Notes: a model not told the origin generated them from the letters alone. Numbered from the stretch's first letter, positions 34,866 through 43,380 are shown. The stretch is DNA of 64,000 nt from JBGQBN01 sp041494805 (GCA_041494805.1 JBGQBN010000013.1:18184-82183), one strand, 5' to 3'. Made by a program: numbers and translations.

Positions 34866-35904
34866 GCGCAGCCTGATCGAACAACTCGACGAAGCGGTGC
34901 AGACGGTCCTGGCTCGCCCGCTCGGCGCCCATCCCGATGCGACCCTGCCGCGTGTGGACGCTCGCGTCGCTCCGCTGCTTCGCATCGCCGCTGAGCTGCG
35001 CGATCTTCCGCGCGAAGACTTCAAGGCACGTCTCAAATCTGATTTGGAAAGGAAATCATCCATGACAACCCTGACTGAACCGGCCGCCGCAAAGACGGAA
35101 CCACCGGAAACCAAGCAACCAGCAGTCGCTCCTATCCCCAAGGGCTACCGCACCGTTACTCCGTACCTAGTAGCGCAGGACGCAGCAGCCCTGATCGACT
35201 TCGTGAAGAAGACGTTTGGCGCCGAAGAGAAATACCGTGGGATTGGCTCCGCCGGTGGTTTCCACTGTGAAGTGCAGCTCGGCGATTCCATGATGATGAT
35301 CGGCGGCGGCGGCCCTGGGCTCTCCTGGCGCGGTGCGCCGCTGCCGGGCGCGTTTCACATCTACGTTCCCGATTGCGATGCGGTTTACCAGCGCGCGCTC
35401 CAGGAGGGCGCTACGTCGATCGATGAACCAGCCGATCAGTTTTACGGGGAGCGCTCCGCCAGCGTGAAAGACGCGGCCGGCAATTACTGGTATATCGCCA
35501 CCTTCAAGGGAGAGAGCTACAAGTGGGAAGGCGCGCCCGACGTACAGCCGTATCTGCATCCGCTGCGTGTGGAGCCGGTGATCAACTTCTTGAAGAGTGC
35601 CTTCGGCGCTGAGGAACTTGGCCGCCATGGCACGCCGGATGGAGTGATCCATCACGCCACGGTGAAAATCGGCGATTCTTACCTGGAGATGGGCGAGGCG
35701 CACGGCCCCTACCAGCCGATGTCATCGATGTTCTATCTGTATGTGCCGGATGTGGACGCCCTGTACCGCCGTGCGCTGGCGGCCGGCGCGACTTCGATTT
35801 CCGAACCCGCCGACCAGAGCTACGGCGACCGCAGTGGAGGAGTCAAAGACGCGTTCGGCAACCAGTGGTACATTGCCACCCACATCAAAGATGTAACGCC
35901 GTAA
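34858..35904 (+). CDS. Tandem VOC/glyoxalase-domain protein with an extra N-terminal helical domain
   Basis: A 348-residue protein. Residues 1 to about 70 form a helical segment (LIEQLDEAVQTVLARPLG, IAAELRDLPREDFKARL) that recurs in my memory beside ECF sigma factors in Acidobacteriota. Two VOC domains follow, each PhnB-like (TVTPYLVAQDAAALIDFVK; VQPYLHPLRVEPVINFLK), with paired endings FYGERSASVKDAAGNYWYIA and YGDRSGGVKDAFGNQWYIA. VOC domains bind or isomerise small molecules or metals. Start ATG 34858 is preferred to GTG 34849. Suggested role: sensing or detoxifying partner of the ECF sigma factor. Confidence 0.82.
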   Translation: MPRRSLIEQLDEAVQTVLARPLGAHPDATLPRVDARVAPLLRIAAELRDLPREDFKARLKSDLERKSSMTTLTEPAAAKTEPPETKQPAVAPIPKGYRTVTPYLVAQDAAALIDFVKKTFGAEEKYRGIGSAGGFHCEVQLGDSMMMIGGGGPGLSWRGAPLPGAFHIYVPDCDAVYQRALQEGATSIDEPADQFYGERSASVKDAAGNYWYIATFKGESYKWEGAPDVQPYLHPLRVEPVINFLKSAFGAEELGRHGTPDGVIHHATVKIGDSYLEMGEAHGPYQPMSSMFYLYVPDVDALYRRALAAGATSISEPADQSYGDRSGGVKDAFGNQWYIATHIKDVTP

Positions 35905-35955
35905 GCTGCGGAAGGAGTTATTTCAACAAGAGCCGCGTTACAAGGAAAGTAAAAC

Positions 35956-36648
35956 TTACTGTGGCTTCGGCTGCGGTGCTGGTGGCGCCGTGGTCGCGCT
36001 CGGCGGCTTGGGCACTTTCTTCTTAACGGGCTTCTTCGGCGGCGCGGTGTCGTCCACAATCACTTTCTTGGGCGGTGGAGGACTGGACGCAGCCTGCACA
36101 GTCTGAAGTGCGCTGCGCAACCGCGTCAGTTCAACTTCCTTTGCCCCGGCCAGAGTCTCCATGCGGTCGGCGAAGGAGCGGCGTGATCTTTCCAGCGCGG
36201 TCAGGTCGTTGGCCAGCGCCTGGAAATCGTCCTTGGGGCCAAACGCCCCGGCCGCCTCGACCACCGAACCGAAGACGTCATACAACGCATCCAGGTTGCG
36301 ATACAGCTTGAACGTCGAGTTCAGATTTTCCGGCGACGTTCGCAGCTCCGTGATAATTTCCGGAAGCGCTGCCTGCAAATTGCGCTGCAGCGAGGAAACA
36401 TTGGCCAGCGCCTGCTGCTTGCTGGTCGCGTCCGCCTTCCATTTTTCGACACGCAGTTTCGCCAGGTCCACCTGCGCCGCTTGCGCCCCCTGCTCCAACT
36501 GCGACAACAGCAGATTCAGCTGGCTGAGCGAAGAGTAGGGAACTGGCGGAGAAGCGGCCGGCTGACTGGAAGTGGTCTGGGCCGTGGCCACCGCAATCAG
36601 AAGCGGCAGCAGGAATATCCATCGCGGGGTGAGAGGTTTCCGGTTCAT
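35956..36648 (-). CDS. Secreted coiled-coil protein, unknown function
   Basis: A 230-residue protein with a signal peptide (MNRKPLTPRWIFLLPLLIAVATA), a central alpha-helical region with heptad-like spacing (LSQLNLLLSQLEQGAQAAQV; VSSLQRNLQAALPEIITEL; ALERSRRSFADRMETL) and a low-complexity Lys/Pro/Ala tail (PPKKPVKKKVPKPPSATT). The basic, proline-rich end could contact the cell wall. No family is recognised. Confidence 0.65.
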   Translation of the reverse strand: MNRKPLTPRWIFLLPLLIAVATAQTTSSQPAASPPVPYSSLSQLNLLLSQLEQGAQAAQVDLAKLRVEKWKADATSKQQALANVSSLQRNLQAALPEIITELRTSPENLNSTFKLYRNLDALYDVFGSVVEAAGAFGPKDDFQALANDLTALERSRRSFADRMETLAGAKEVELTRLRSALQTVQAASSPPPPKKVIVDDTAPPKKPVKKKVPKPPSATTAPPAPQPKPQ

Positions 36649-36779
36649 TCGAATTGTAGCGGACGTTTCAGGATACTGATTTTCCCGCTTTTAGCAAACT
36701 GGAAGCTGATGACTGGCCGGGAAGTTTGACTAAGGCTGGCCGGTAAGCGAGAATCGTCTTGGTCTTCCTTTCGACAAGT

Positions 36780-36855
36780 GGGCCTGTGGCGCAGCTGGGA
36801 GCGCGCTTCCATGGCATGGAAGAGGTCGCCGGTTCGATCCCGGCCAGGTCCACCA
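36780..36855 (+). tRNA. tRNA-Ala (anticodon GGC)
   Basis: A 76-nt cloverleaf. Acceptor GGGCCTG pairs with CAGGTCC including the G3:U70 wobble that identifies alanine tRNA; D-arm GCGC/GCGC; anticodon stem CTTCC/GGAAG with loop ATGGCAT and anticodon GGC; T-arm GCCGG/CCGGC with TTCGATC. Discriminator A73 and an encoded CCA tail (36853-36855) are present. Confidence 0.96.
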
Positions 36856-36936
36856 AATTCTGTCCTTAACTCCCAAGTTCACCCGACACGGATTATGGCT
36901 GCCAAGGCTCAGTTGCAATGCTAGGCTGGTTCCACC

Positions 36937-37863
36937 GTGCCAGTGCCAGAATTTGCCGCACACATCCGGGAGGCACGATCTGCCTTCCTGCTTGCCATGG
37001 TGCTGTTCGCCGCGCTCCCCGCCACTGCCGAGAACACACCATTGGAGCCGAAGAAGGCACAATCCTGGTCCATCAGCAGCCAACCGACCAAGCTGGTCAA
37101 CGGCGCTCCCGTCGTGTTTCAGGTGACATCCCATGCCCGTCTCGAATCTCTATCTGGAAAATGGCTCGAGCATGATGTCTTTTTTTTCCGCAATCCCAAG
37201 AGCAACACCTGGTACGGGTTCGCTGGCATCAGTCTGGTAACCCGCCCGGGCACCTATCCGCTCGCACTAAAAGGGAACACGGCGCGCGGAATGGCGGTCT
37301 CCGTCGAACGAAAATTCACGATCCGATCGGCGAAATATCCGAGCATCGCCGTGACTGTGGCCAAACAATTTACCCAACCCAGCCCCGAACAGCAGCAGCA
37401 GATCAAGCAGGACAAAGAACTCAAAGACAAGCTCTTCGCCCAGGTCACTCCCGAACGCGAGTGGGCGGGCAAGTTTCACCCTCCCGTGAGTGCGCGCGTC
37501 TCCGACGTGTTCGGCACCCGGCGTACCTTCAACGGCAAAACGCAGAGCACGCACCAGGGCCTCGACTACGCAGTCCCAAAAGGCACAGCGGTTTCCGCCA
37601 TCAATGCGGGAACGGTTCTGCTGGCGCGTCCGCTATTTTTCGAGGGCACCTGCGTGGTTCTTGACCACGGACAGGGCCTGCTAACCCTCTATATGCATCT
37701 TTCTGAGATCAAGGTGAAGGAGGGTGAGCGCGTCTCGCCCGGCCAGGAACTCGGTCTAAGCGGCGGCAGCGGCCGCGCAACCGGTCCTCATTTGCACGTC
37801 GCCGTGCGCTGGCAGGGGGTCTATCTGAATCCGGCGACGCTGCTGAGTCTCAAGCTGCCGTGA
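36937..37863 (+). CDS. M23-family (LytM) metallopeptidase, exported
   Basis: A 308-residue peptidoglycan-peptidase homologue. A signal-peptide-like segment (SAFLLAMVLFAALPATAEN) follows a GTG start. A beta-rich N-terminal domain (to about residue 150) leads to a short Gln-rich coil and the M23 domain: STHQGLDYAVPKGT supplies the first His and Asp, and GPHLHVAVRW the HxH pair, with GQGLLTLYMHLS between, so the zinc site is complete. It would cut peptide crosslinks in the periplasm. It converges with aspS across a hairpin. Confidence 0.9.
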   Translation: MPVPEFAAHIREARSAFLLAMVLFAALPATAENTPLEPKKAQSWSISSQPTKLVNGAPVVFQVTSHARLESLSGKWLEHDVFFFRNPKSNTWYGFAGISLVTRPGTYPLALKGNTARGMAVSVERKFTIRSAKYPSIAVTVAKQFTQPSPEQQQQIKQDKELKDKLFAQVTPEREWAGKFHPPVSARVSDVFGTRRTFNGKTQSTHQGLDYAVPKGTAVSAINAGTVLLARPLFFEGTCVVLDHGQGLLTLYMHLSEIKVKEGERVSPGQELGLSGGSGRATGPHLHVAVRWQGVYLNPATLLSLKLP

Positions 37864-37879
37864 GGTGGGTCCATGTCAC

Positions 37880-37899
37880 GGTATGGCTTTAGCCATACC
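37880..37899. terminator. Candidate bidirectional terminator hairpin
   Basis: GGTATGGCT (37880-37888) and AGCCATACC (37891-37899) form a 9-bp stem with a TT loop between the convergent M23 and aspS genes. No long T-run flanks it, so intrinsic termination would be weak. Confidence 0.4.
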
Positions 37900-37916
37900 G
37901 ACAGAAGCGCCTACCA

Positions 37917-39737
37917 CTACTCCCGCGCTTTTCTTACTTGTATACCCAGTTCCTTCAACTGCGCCTCACTCACCGGCGTCGGCGCATCCACCATCAAATC
38001 CACTGCTCGCGCGGTCTTGGGGAACGGGATCACTTCGCGCAGGCTGTCGGCTCCGGCCAGAATCATTGCAATGCGATCGAGTCCCAGCGCGATGCCGCCA
38101 TGCGGAGGCGTGCCATACTCCAGCGCTTCCAGGAAAAATCCGAAGCGGGATCGGGCCTCTTCTTCCGTCATTCCCAGAGCGCGGAAGATTTTCCGCTGGA
38201 TATCCTGACGATGAATACGAATAGAACCCGATCCCAACTCCGTGCCATTCAGCACCACATCGTAGGCCAGCGCGCGCACGGCCGCCGGGTCGGATTCGAG
38301 CTTGTCCATATCACGCTCGTGCGGCGAAGTAAACGGATGATGCGCTGCGGCCCAGCGCTTGCCCTCTTCGTCCCACTCGAACATGGGAAAATCGGTCACC
38401 CACAGGAAACGGAAATCGCCGCGTGCGAAGGCGCCGTGCTTGGCGGCATACTTCTGTCCCAAAGCCAACCGTAGCAGGCCGGCGGCGCTGTATACGGCGT
38501 GGTCATGCTGCTTGACTTCAGGCTTCACACCACCTTCGGACGGATGCTCTGCCGGCCTTCCGTCACCGGCCACGATCACGGTCAGGTCATCCGCTTCCGC
38601 GGCACACTTCGCGCGGATCTTAACTGCAGCCTCGGCAAAGTTCTTCTCCAGCCGCTTGAAGTCTTCAAAGAGTTTCGCGCCACCCTTGGCGGTGAACAGA
38701 GGCTTGATGTCGTCACGATCTTTTCGCGACAGCTCGCCGACTTTTGGAATGCGAATTGCCACCACCGGCAGACTCGAGCTCACGCCCAATGTCTGCAGGT
38801 TTTCTGGAGCAAAGCAATCCCGCACATCGGTCATCGCCGGCAGCCGCATGTCGGGCTTGTCGCTGCCATAAAGCCGCATCGCCTCGTCATAACTCATACG
38901 CGGAAATGGCGTCTTGATCTCATGCCCGCTGGCTTTGAACGCTGCTGTCAGAAAGCCCTCAACTACCTCCCACACCCGCTCCGGCTGCGGATACGACATT
39001 TCCAAATCGATCTGCGTAAACTCCGGCTGGCGGTCGGCGCGCAAGTCCTCGTCTCGGAAGCAGCGCACAATCTGGAAATATTTGTCAAAGCCCGAGATCA
39101 TCAGGATCTGCTTGAACAGTTGCGGCGACTGCGGCAAGGCATAGAAGCTCCCCGGCTGCACCCGGCTCGGGACCAGATAGTCGCGCGCTCCCTCAGGTGT
39201 GGACCGCGTCAAGAACGGCGTCTCAATCTCAAAAAATCCCTGTGCCGAGAGATACTCGCGAATGGCCAGCGCCACCTTGTGCCGCAGTTCGATGTTCTGC
39301 TGCAAAGCATCGCGCCGCAGGTCAATGTAGCGGTACTTGAGCCGCATTTCCTCGTTGGGCAGCACCGTGTCCCCGGGCAAAAACGGCGGCTGCTTCGACT
39401 CGTTGAGAATACGCAGTTCCTCCGCGATCATCTCAACTTCGCCAGTCGGGATGTTCTTGTTAATCGTGTCGGGAACGCGCTGTTTGACTTTGCCAATTAC
39501 AGCGATCACATACTCGCTGCGGAGCTCGCTGGCTTTCTGATGGATGGCCGGGTCGCGCTCCTTGTTGAAGACCACCTGGGTGACGCCGGTGCGGTCACGC
39601 ACGTCGATGAAGACCAGATTACCGAGATCGCGGCGGCGGTTCACCCAGCCCATCAGTACAGCCTGCTTGCCGGAGTCAGAGGCCCGCAGGGCGCCGCACA
39701 TGTGAGTACGTCGAAGATCGCCTAGAAGGTCGAGCAA
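37917..39737 (-). CDS. aspS: Aspartyl-tRNA synthetase
   Basis: A 606-residue bacterial-type class II synthetase. The anticodon-binding OB domain (THMCGALRASDSGKQAVLMGW, DLGNLVFIDVRDRTG) is followed by the catalytic core with RYIDLRR, FLTRSTPEGARDYLVPSR, motif 2 FRDEDLRADRQPEFTQIDLE, a GAD insertion, and motif 3 GIALGLDRIAMILAG. Length near 600 is normal. Translation starts at TTG with GAAGGG seven bases upstream. Whether it is discriminating for tRNA-Asp or also charges tRNA-Asn cannot be told here. Confidence 0.95.
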   Translation of the reverse strand: MLDLLGDLRRTHMCGALRASDSGKQAVLMGWVNRRRDLGNLVFIDVRDRTGVTQVVFNKERDPAIHQKASELRSEYVIAVIGKVKQRVPDTINKNIPTGEVEMIAEELRILNESKQPPFLPGDTVLPNEEMRLKYRYIDLRRDALQQNIELRHKVALAIREYLSAQGFFEIETPFLTRSTPEGARDYLVPSRVQPGSFYALPQSPQLFKQILMISGFDKYFQIVRCFRDEDLRADRQPEFTQIDLEMSYPQPERVWEVVEGFLTAAFKASGHEIKTPFPRMSYDEAMRLYGSDKPDMRLPAMTDVRDCFAPENLQTLGVSSSLPVVAIRIPKVGELSRKDRDDIKPLFTAKGGAKLFEDFKRLEKNFAEAAVKIRAKCAAEADDLTVIVAGDGRPAEHPSEGGVKPEVKQHDHAVYSAAGLLRLALGQKYAAKHGAFARGDFRFLWVTDFPMFEWDEEGKRWAAAHHPFTSPHERDMDKLESDPAAVRALAYDVVLNGTELGSGSIRIHRQDIQRKIFRALGMTEEEARSRFGFFLEALEYGTPPHGGIALGLDRIAMILAGADSLREVIPFPKTARAVDLMVDAPTPVSEAQLKELGIQVRKARE

Positions 39738-39834
39738 GCTGTGCCCTTCGGTGGAGAATGCGGCTCAAAGCCGAATCTGAGATTATAAATGGTGGGAGCG
39801 AGAAGAATGCTGCGGATGCCTACTTTGGCCGTTT

Positions 39835-39863
39835 GGGACGGGGCCTGGCCCCGTCCCCACAGG
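39835..39863 (-). repeat. GC-rich hairpin of the GTGGGGAC family after the DUF1579 gene
   Basis: A 10-bp perfect stem (39835-39844 with 39848-39857, CTG loop) is flanked by CCCCAC; reading the minus strand it begins GTGGGGAC directly after the gene's stop. It shares that edge with the repeats at 10379, 54505 and 8180. Confidence 0.5.
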
Positions 39864-39864
39864 C

Positions 39865-40398
39865 TCACTTCGTCTTTGTAGCCTTGCCTTCCATAATGGT
39901 CGCCCACTGCGCACCCTCTGGCTGCATCTCAAACTTGAACGTGTAAGACGCTGGAGAAAGTTGCTTGATGGTGTAGCGTCCCTTCATCATCTTCCCATTC
40001 ATCTTGTCGTCGCTAGTCCAGGTCCAGGTGTCGCCGTCCACCGTGCCGGTGGCGGAGACGGACTCTCCACTACTGTTGAACTCATGGTAGGTGTAAACCT
40101 TGTCCTGAGCGTTGTAACCCCACACTGCCAGCCCAGTGTCGCTGCCCATCGGGGACTTGTTCTCGCCGTGGGCAACCAGGAAAAAGCCGCCATCCATCCA
40201 CTCGATGTGGTCCGTACCGGTGATCTTGCCTCCCGGCCCCATCGGGCTCGGTTTCGTGTCTCCGTCCATGGACCAGGTGCCCACGAAATACTCCAGCTTC
40301 CTCTGTTCCGGCCCGGGCTTCGCCATCTGCATTTGCGCAGAGGCCGCCGCCATGAACGCCAAGGTTACGACCAGGATTGTTGCTGATCCACGCCTCAT
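39865..40398 (-). CDS. Secreted DUF1579-family protein
   Basis: A 177-residue exported protein (signal peptide MRRGSATILVVTLAFMAAASA). The mature part opens PEQRKLEYFVGTWSMDGD and continues through strand-rich segments (GGFFLVAHGENKSPMGSD, VYTYHEFNSSGES, WTWTSDDKMNGK) as in DUF1579 lipocalin-like barrels. Function unknown. A GGAG sequence lies before the start. Confidence 0.8.
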   Translation of the reverse strand: MRRGSATILVVTLAFMAAASAQMQMAKPGPEQRKLEYFVGTWSMDGDTKPSPMGPGGKITGTDHIEWMDGGFFLVAHGENKSPMGSDTGLAVWGYNAQDKVYTYHEFNSSGESVSATGTVDGDTWTWTSDDKMNGKMMKGRYTIKQLSPASYTFKFEMQPEGAQWATIMEGKATKTK

Positions 40399-40508
40399 GT
40401 GTGCATTCTCCTTGAATTATTGTTTTTAGGGGGGCCCACGGGGAAAGCAGTAGTGCTTCACGCCCCGCCTGCAGATACTAGGCCCGGCCCCGCGGCAAGT
40501 CAACGGAT

Positions 40509-40973
40509 CTACGGAGTCGGCGTGGCCTGCTGGAATTTCAACCGCCACTGCTCGCCCTGCTTCACCCAGATCGAACTGATGCGTTGATAGCGCGGGATCG
40601 GTTCGTCATACAGTGTCATGCGCACAATGCAGTTGTAAGTCACGACCGCAACATTCTCGTCGATGGGCAGGATCTCGATGTCATAAGGCCGGTACTCCTT
40701 TACATCGGCCATGCGGACAGCTTCCAGAACATCATTCTTGTCGTACTGGCTGCCATCGGTGCCGACTCCCACGAAGTCGTCGGTCAGAGTACGCTTGAAC
40801 ACATCCACATTTTTTTGTTTTTGCGCGTCACCCAGGGCCTTGTCGCTGGCGATCAGCGTCTGCTCCAGCGCGGTGAGAGGCTTGGAACTCACGCCGGCGG
40901 AAGCCTGAGCGAACCCGGGGACGACGGCGACAATGGAACAGAGCAGCAAGCAGCCGAACCAGCAACGTTTCAT
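40509..40973 (-). CDS. Secreted SnoaL/DUF4440-like (NTF2-fold) protein
   Basis: A 154-residue protein beginning at ATG 40973 with a signal peptide (MKRCWFGCLLLCSIVAVVPGFAQA). The rest follows the NTF2-fold DUF4440 pattern: TLIASDKALGDAQKQKNVDVF, TDDFVGVGTDGSQYDKND, and the strands NVAVVTYNCIVRM and RISSIWVKQGEQWRLKFQQ. Small-molecule binding is likely but the ligand is unknown. It lies 11 bases after hisS on the same strand and may be cotranscribed. Confidence 0.78.
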   Translation of the reverse strand: MKRCWFGCLLLCSIVAVVPGFAQASAGVSSKPLTALEQTLIASDKALGDAQKQKNVDVFKRTLTDDFVGVGTDGSQYDKNDVLEAVRMADVKEYRPYDIEILPIDENVAVVTYNCIVRMTLYDEPIPRYQRISSIWVKQGEQWRLKFQQATPTP

Positions 40974-40983
40974 GCAATCCCCC

Positions 40984-42582
40984 TCAGCCCTCAGATTGAA
41001 TCTTCCGCGCCAACTCAGCACGCGGCACCGAGACTTGCTCTCCAGTCTCCAGGTTCTTTAATGCAAAAGCACCCGCCTTGACCTCATTTTCGCCCACAAT
41101 CAAGGCGAAGCGTGCGCTCATCTTGCTGGCGGTTTCCAGCGACTTCTTCAGGCGGAAGCTCTCATCTCCCAGTTCGACCACCACATCGTGACGGCGCAAC
41201 TCCCGCGCCAGGCGCGCCGCCTCGCGATCCATGCCGGCGCCCAGCGGCGCGATGTAAACGTCGGGCTTGCGGGCAACCGCTTCCGCCGATTCCTTCAGCG
41301 CCAGCACCAGCCGGTCTTCGCCGATCGAGAATCCAACGCCGGGCGCGCTGGGGCCGCCCAGCGATTCCGAAAGCCCATCGTAGCGTCCTCCACCGAGAAT
41401 CGCGTTCTGCGCGCCCAGGGCCCCGTGCGTGAACTCGAACGCCGTACGCGTGTAGTAGTCCAGTCCGCGGACCAGGCGGTCGTTCAACGTGAACGGCACC
41501 GCCACCGCTTTCAGAATCTCCTGCACTTCATCAAAATGCTTCCGGCAACCCTCGTCCAGAAACTGGCTGATCCGCGGCAGCTTCTCGATGATGGGCTGGT
41601 CCTCGGGAACCTTGCAGTCAAATACCCGCAGAGGGTTAGTGACCGCCCGGCGCTGGCAATCGGCACACATTTTCGCCGCCAGCGGTTCGAGCGCCTTGCG
41701 CAAGGCTTCGTTGTAGGCTAGACGGTCATTGGGACAGCCGACTGAGTTCAACTCCAGAGTCCAATCGTTGATGCCAAGCCGATCAAGAAACGTGGCCAGC
41801 AGTTCCAGCACCTCGGCGTCACGCGCGGGTGATTCGCTACCGGCAGTGGAAGGTCCTATCACCTCCGCGCCGATCTGATAGAACTGGCGGTAGCGGCCCT
41901 TCTGCGGACGCTCCCGGCGGAACTGCGGGCCGATGTAGTAAAGCTTGTTCAGTCCTCGCTCCCAGAGCTTGTGCTCGATGTAAGCTCGGACCACGCCCGC
42001 GGTGTTTTCGGGGCGAAGGGTGAGCAAGTTGAGGGGTTGGGAGTCTCTCAAGTCAATAATTTGCAGCGTTATGCCCGAAGACTCCGCGAACTCCAGCAAA
42101 GATTTCGTCAGGGGGCGATCGACAACTAGCCTGAGTTCGTAATGTTGTCCAACCTTCTCCTTCCACGCTCTGCCGTAGTCTGCCAGCTGTTTGAGGCTTT
42201 CTGGTGTAGGCCGAGCTCCGAAGTCAACGAACACAGATCCGCCCCCAGGCGACATCATTTGATACTTGGGCTTGTAGCCACCTTGAACTAGGAGTGGAGG
42301 ATCCAGATACTCAATGTCCTTGGGTAACTGCCCCGTCCACAGCGCTTGAAGCTTATGTTCTGTCGATCGAGAGTCATCGTCCCACGTGTACATTTCCTTA
42401 GAGACGATGTCGGTTTCCTGGCCGACTCCTCGCGCAAACAGTTGCGTTTCCTCGAAAACGGGAGTACGAATCTCGTAGAAGTTGTAAGCCCGGAACACAT
42501 CCCGCGCCGCCGCTTCGACAAAATTCCACAACGCCGTTTCCGGCGGAAGCAGATCGCGCGTGCCTCGGACAGCTTTAATCAT
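40984..42582 (-). CDS. hisS: Histidyl-tRNA synthetase with a 110-residue insertion
   Basis: A 532-residue class II synthetase; the family is normally about 420-430. Residues 1-70 are the usual start (VRGTRDLLPPETALWNFVE, DIVSKEMYTWDDD), and from about 180 the core resumes (LLTLRPENTAGVVRAYIEHK, YYIGPQFRRERPQKGRYRQF, LVRGLDYYTRTAFEF, GGGRYDGL, C-terminal anticodon domain). Residues about 71-180 (42043-42372) are an extra segment with strand/helix character (GGGSVFVDFGARPTPESLKQ, ELRLVVDRPLTKSLLEFAES, GITLQIIDLRD). GAGTC (plus strand) occurs at both edges, exactly 330 bp apart. The catalytic motifs are intact, so charging of tRNA-His is expected if the insert is tolerated. Confidence 0.95.
   Translation of the reverse strand: MIKAVRGTRDLLPPETALWNFVEAAARDVFRAYNFYEIRTPVFEETQLFARGVGQETDIVSKEMYTWDDDSRSTEHKLQALWTGQLPKDIEYLDPPLLVQGGYKPKYQMMSPGGGSVFVDFGARPTPESLKQLADYGRAWKEKVGQHYELRLVVDRPLTKSLLEFAESSGITLQIIDLRDSQPLNLLTLRPENTAGVVRAYIEHKLWERGLNKLYYIGPQFRRERPQKGRYRQFYQIGAEVIGPSTAGSESPARDAEVLELLATFLDRLGINDWTLELNSVGCPNDRLAYNEALRKALEPLAAKMCADCQRRAVTNPLRVFDCKVPEDQPIIEKLPRISQFLDEGCRKHFDEVQEILKAVAVPFTLNDRLVRGLDYYTRTAFEFTHGALGAQNAILGGGRYDGLSESLGGPSAPGVGFSIGEDRLVLALKESAEAVARKPDVYIAPLGAGMDREAARLARELRRHDVVVELGDESFRLKKSLETASKMSARFALIVGENEVKAGAFALKNLETGEQVSVPRAELARKIQSEG
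42041..42375 (-). other. In-frame 330-bp insert within hisS, bounded by a 5-bp direct repeat
   Basis: GACTC (minus strand) marks both edges (42375-42371 and 42045-42041). Four sampled 60-base lines inside the insert are 50-55% GC, against 58-68% in three sampled lines of the flanking gene. The encoded 110 residues are not part of HisRS; the alternation of strand, helix, strand with SVFVDF and RLVVDR is reminiscent of a PD-(D/E)xK-like core, but without a clear ExK and with low certainty. Confidence 0.7.
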
Positions 42583-42602
42583 AGGTCGTTAGTCGTTGGC
42601 CG

Positions 42603-42770
42603 AACGCTTTGTCATCCTGAGCGAAGCGAAGGACCTGTTGTTTGTGTCGATCGTAGTTTCTTTCGCCCCTTTGGGGCTTGCGTCGCCTGATCATCTACCC
42701 ACGGCTTACGCCGTGGGCTGCACTCTTCCGCCGCTTCGCGGCTCACTCTCCTCGGAGCTGCGGGACTGAA
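42603..42770. repeat. Cluster of dispersed hairpins upstream of hisS
   Basis: It contains the GAGCGAAGCGAAGG element (42611-42636), a GCCCC/GGGGC hairpin, CCCACGGC/GCCGTGGG (42698-42717) and GCCGC-TTC-GCGGC. These make up most of the 198-bp gap between hisS and the carbonic anhydrase gene. No coding signal is seen. Confidence 0.6.
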
Positions 42771-42780
42771 TGCTGAATGC

Positions 42781-43296
42781 TTATTTCCTCTCCCCCAAAT
42801 ACGCTTCCTTATACTCCAGATAGTTCTTCGCGTAGCGCAGAATCATCTCCTGATCTCCGTCCTCGAGTTTGCGCCGGAATTTACCCGGAGAACCAAGCCA
42901 AAGCGATCCCGGCTCGACCACAGTCCCCTCCGGAATCAGCGTTCCCGCTGCGATGATCGAGCCCGCGCCGATACGTGCCCCATTCAGGATGATCGTTCCC
43001 ATGCCGATCAGGCAGCGGTCTTCGACAGTGCAGCCGTGCAGCGTGACCGAGTGTCCGACAGTGACGTATTCGCCCAGCAGAACCTTGTGCTGACCCTTCA
43101 TACCGTGCAGCACGCTGCAATCCTGCACGTTGGAATGCGCCCCCACCCGAATCGCGCCCACATCTCCGCGCAGCACTGCATTCATCCACACGCTGGCATG
43201 CTCGCCCAGAACGACATCGCCGATGAGCTGGGCCGAGTCATCCACGTAGCAAGAGATCGGAATCGTCGGCCTGATACCCTTATAAGACCGGATCAT
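42781..43296 (-). CDS. Gamma-class carbonic anhydrase-family protein
   Basis: A 171-residue left-handed beta-helix protein. Zinc ligands His64 (DCSVLHGM), His82 and His87 (VGHSVTLHG) are in the family arrangement, as are YVDDSAQLIGDVVLGEHASVW and the GSPGKFRRKL end. Members include carbonic anhydrases and inactive scaffold-like homologues such as PaaY/YrdA, so hydration of CO2 is plausible but not certain. It lies upstream of hisS on the same strand across a repeat cluster. Confidence 0.88.
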   Translation of the reverse strand: MIRSYKGIRPTIPISCYVDDSAQLIGDVVLGEHASVWMNAVLRGDVGAIRVGAHSNVQDCSVLHGMKGQHKVLLGEYVTVGHSVTLHGCTVEDRCLIGMGTIILNGARIGAGSIIAAGTLIPEGTVVEPGSLWLGSPGKFRRKLEDGDQEMILRYAKNYLEYKEAYLGERK

Positions 43297-43380
43297 TTTT
43301 GCAGAGAAGCAGAGAAAATGAACATACCACGGGCGTGGGCTGGGGCGTAAGGGGCGGCGGGGAACGACTCAAGAAAAGCA

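Noticed and set aside
36668..37134. Minus-strand reading frames across the tRNA-Ala gene (AGIEPATSSMPWKRAP; GSNRRPLPCHGSALP)
   Set aside because: They are antisense translations of a tRNA, a well-known source of false hypothetical proteins.
38499..39725. A 408-codon plus-strand frame opposite aspS
   Set aside because: Antisense shadow in GC-rich DNA; the minus-strand AspS has every family motif, and the shadow has none.
42041..42375. Intein in hisS
   Set aside because: No Cys/Ser start, no terminal His-Asn and too short; the 5-bp repeats argue for insertion.
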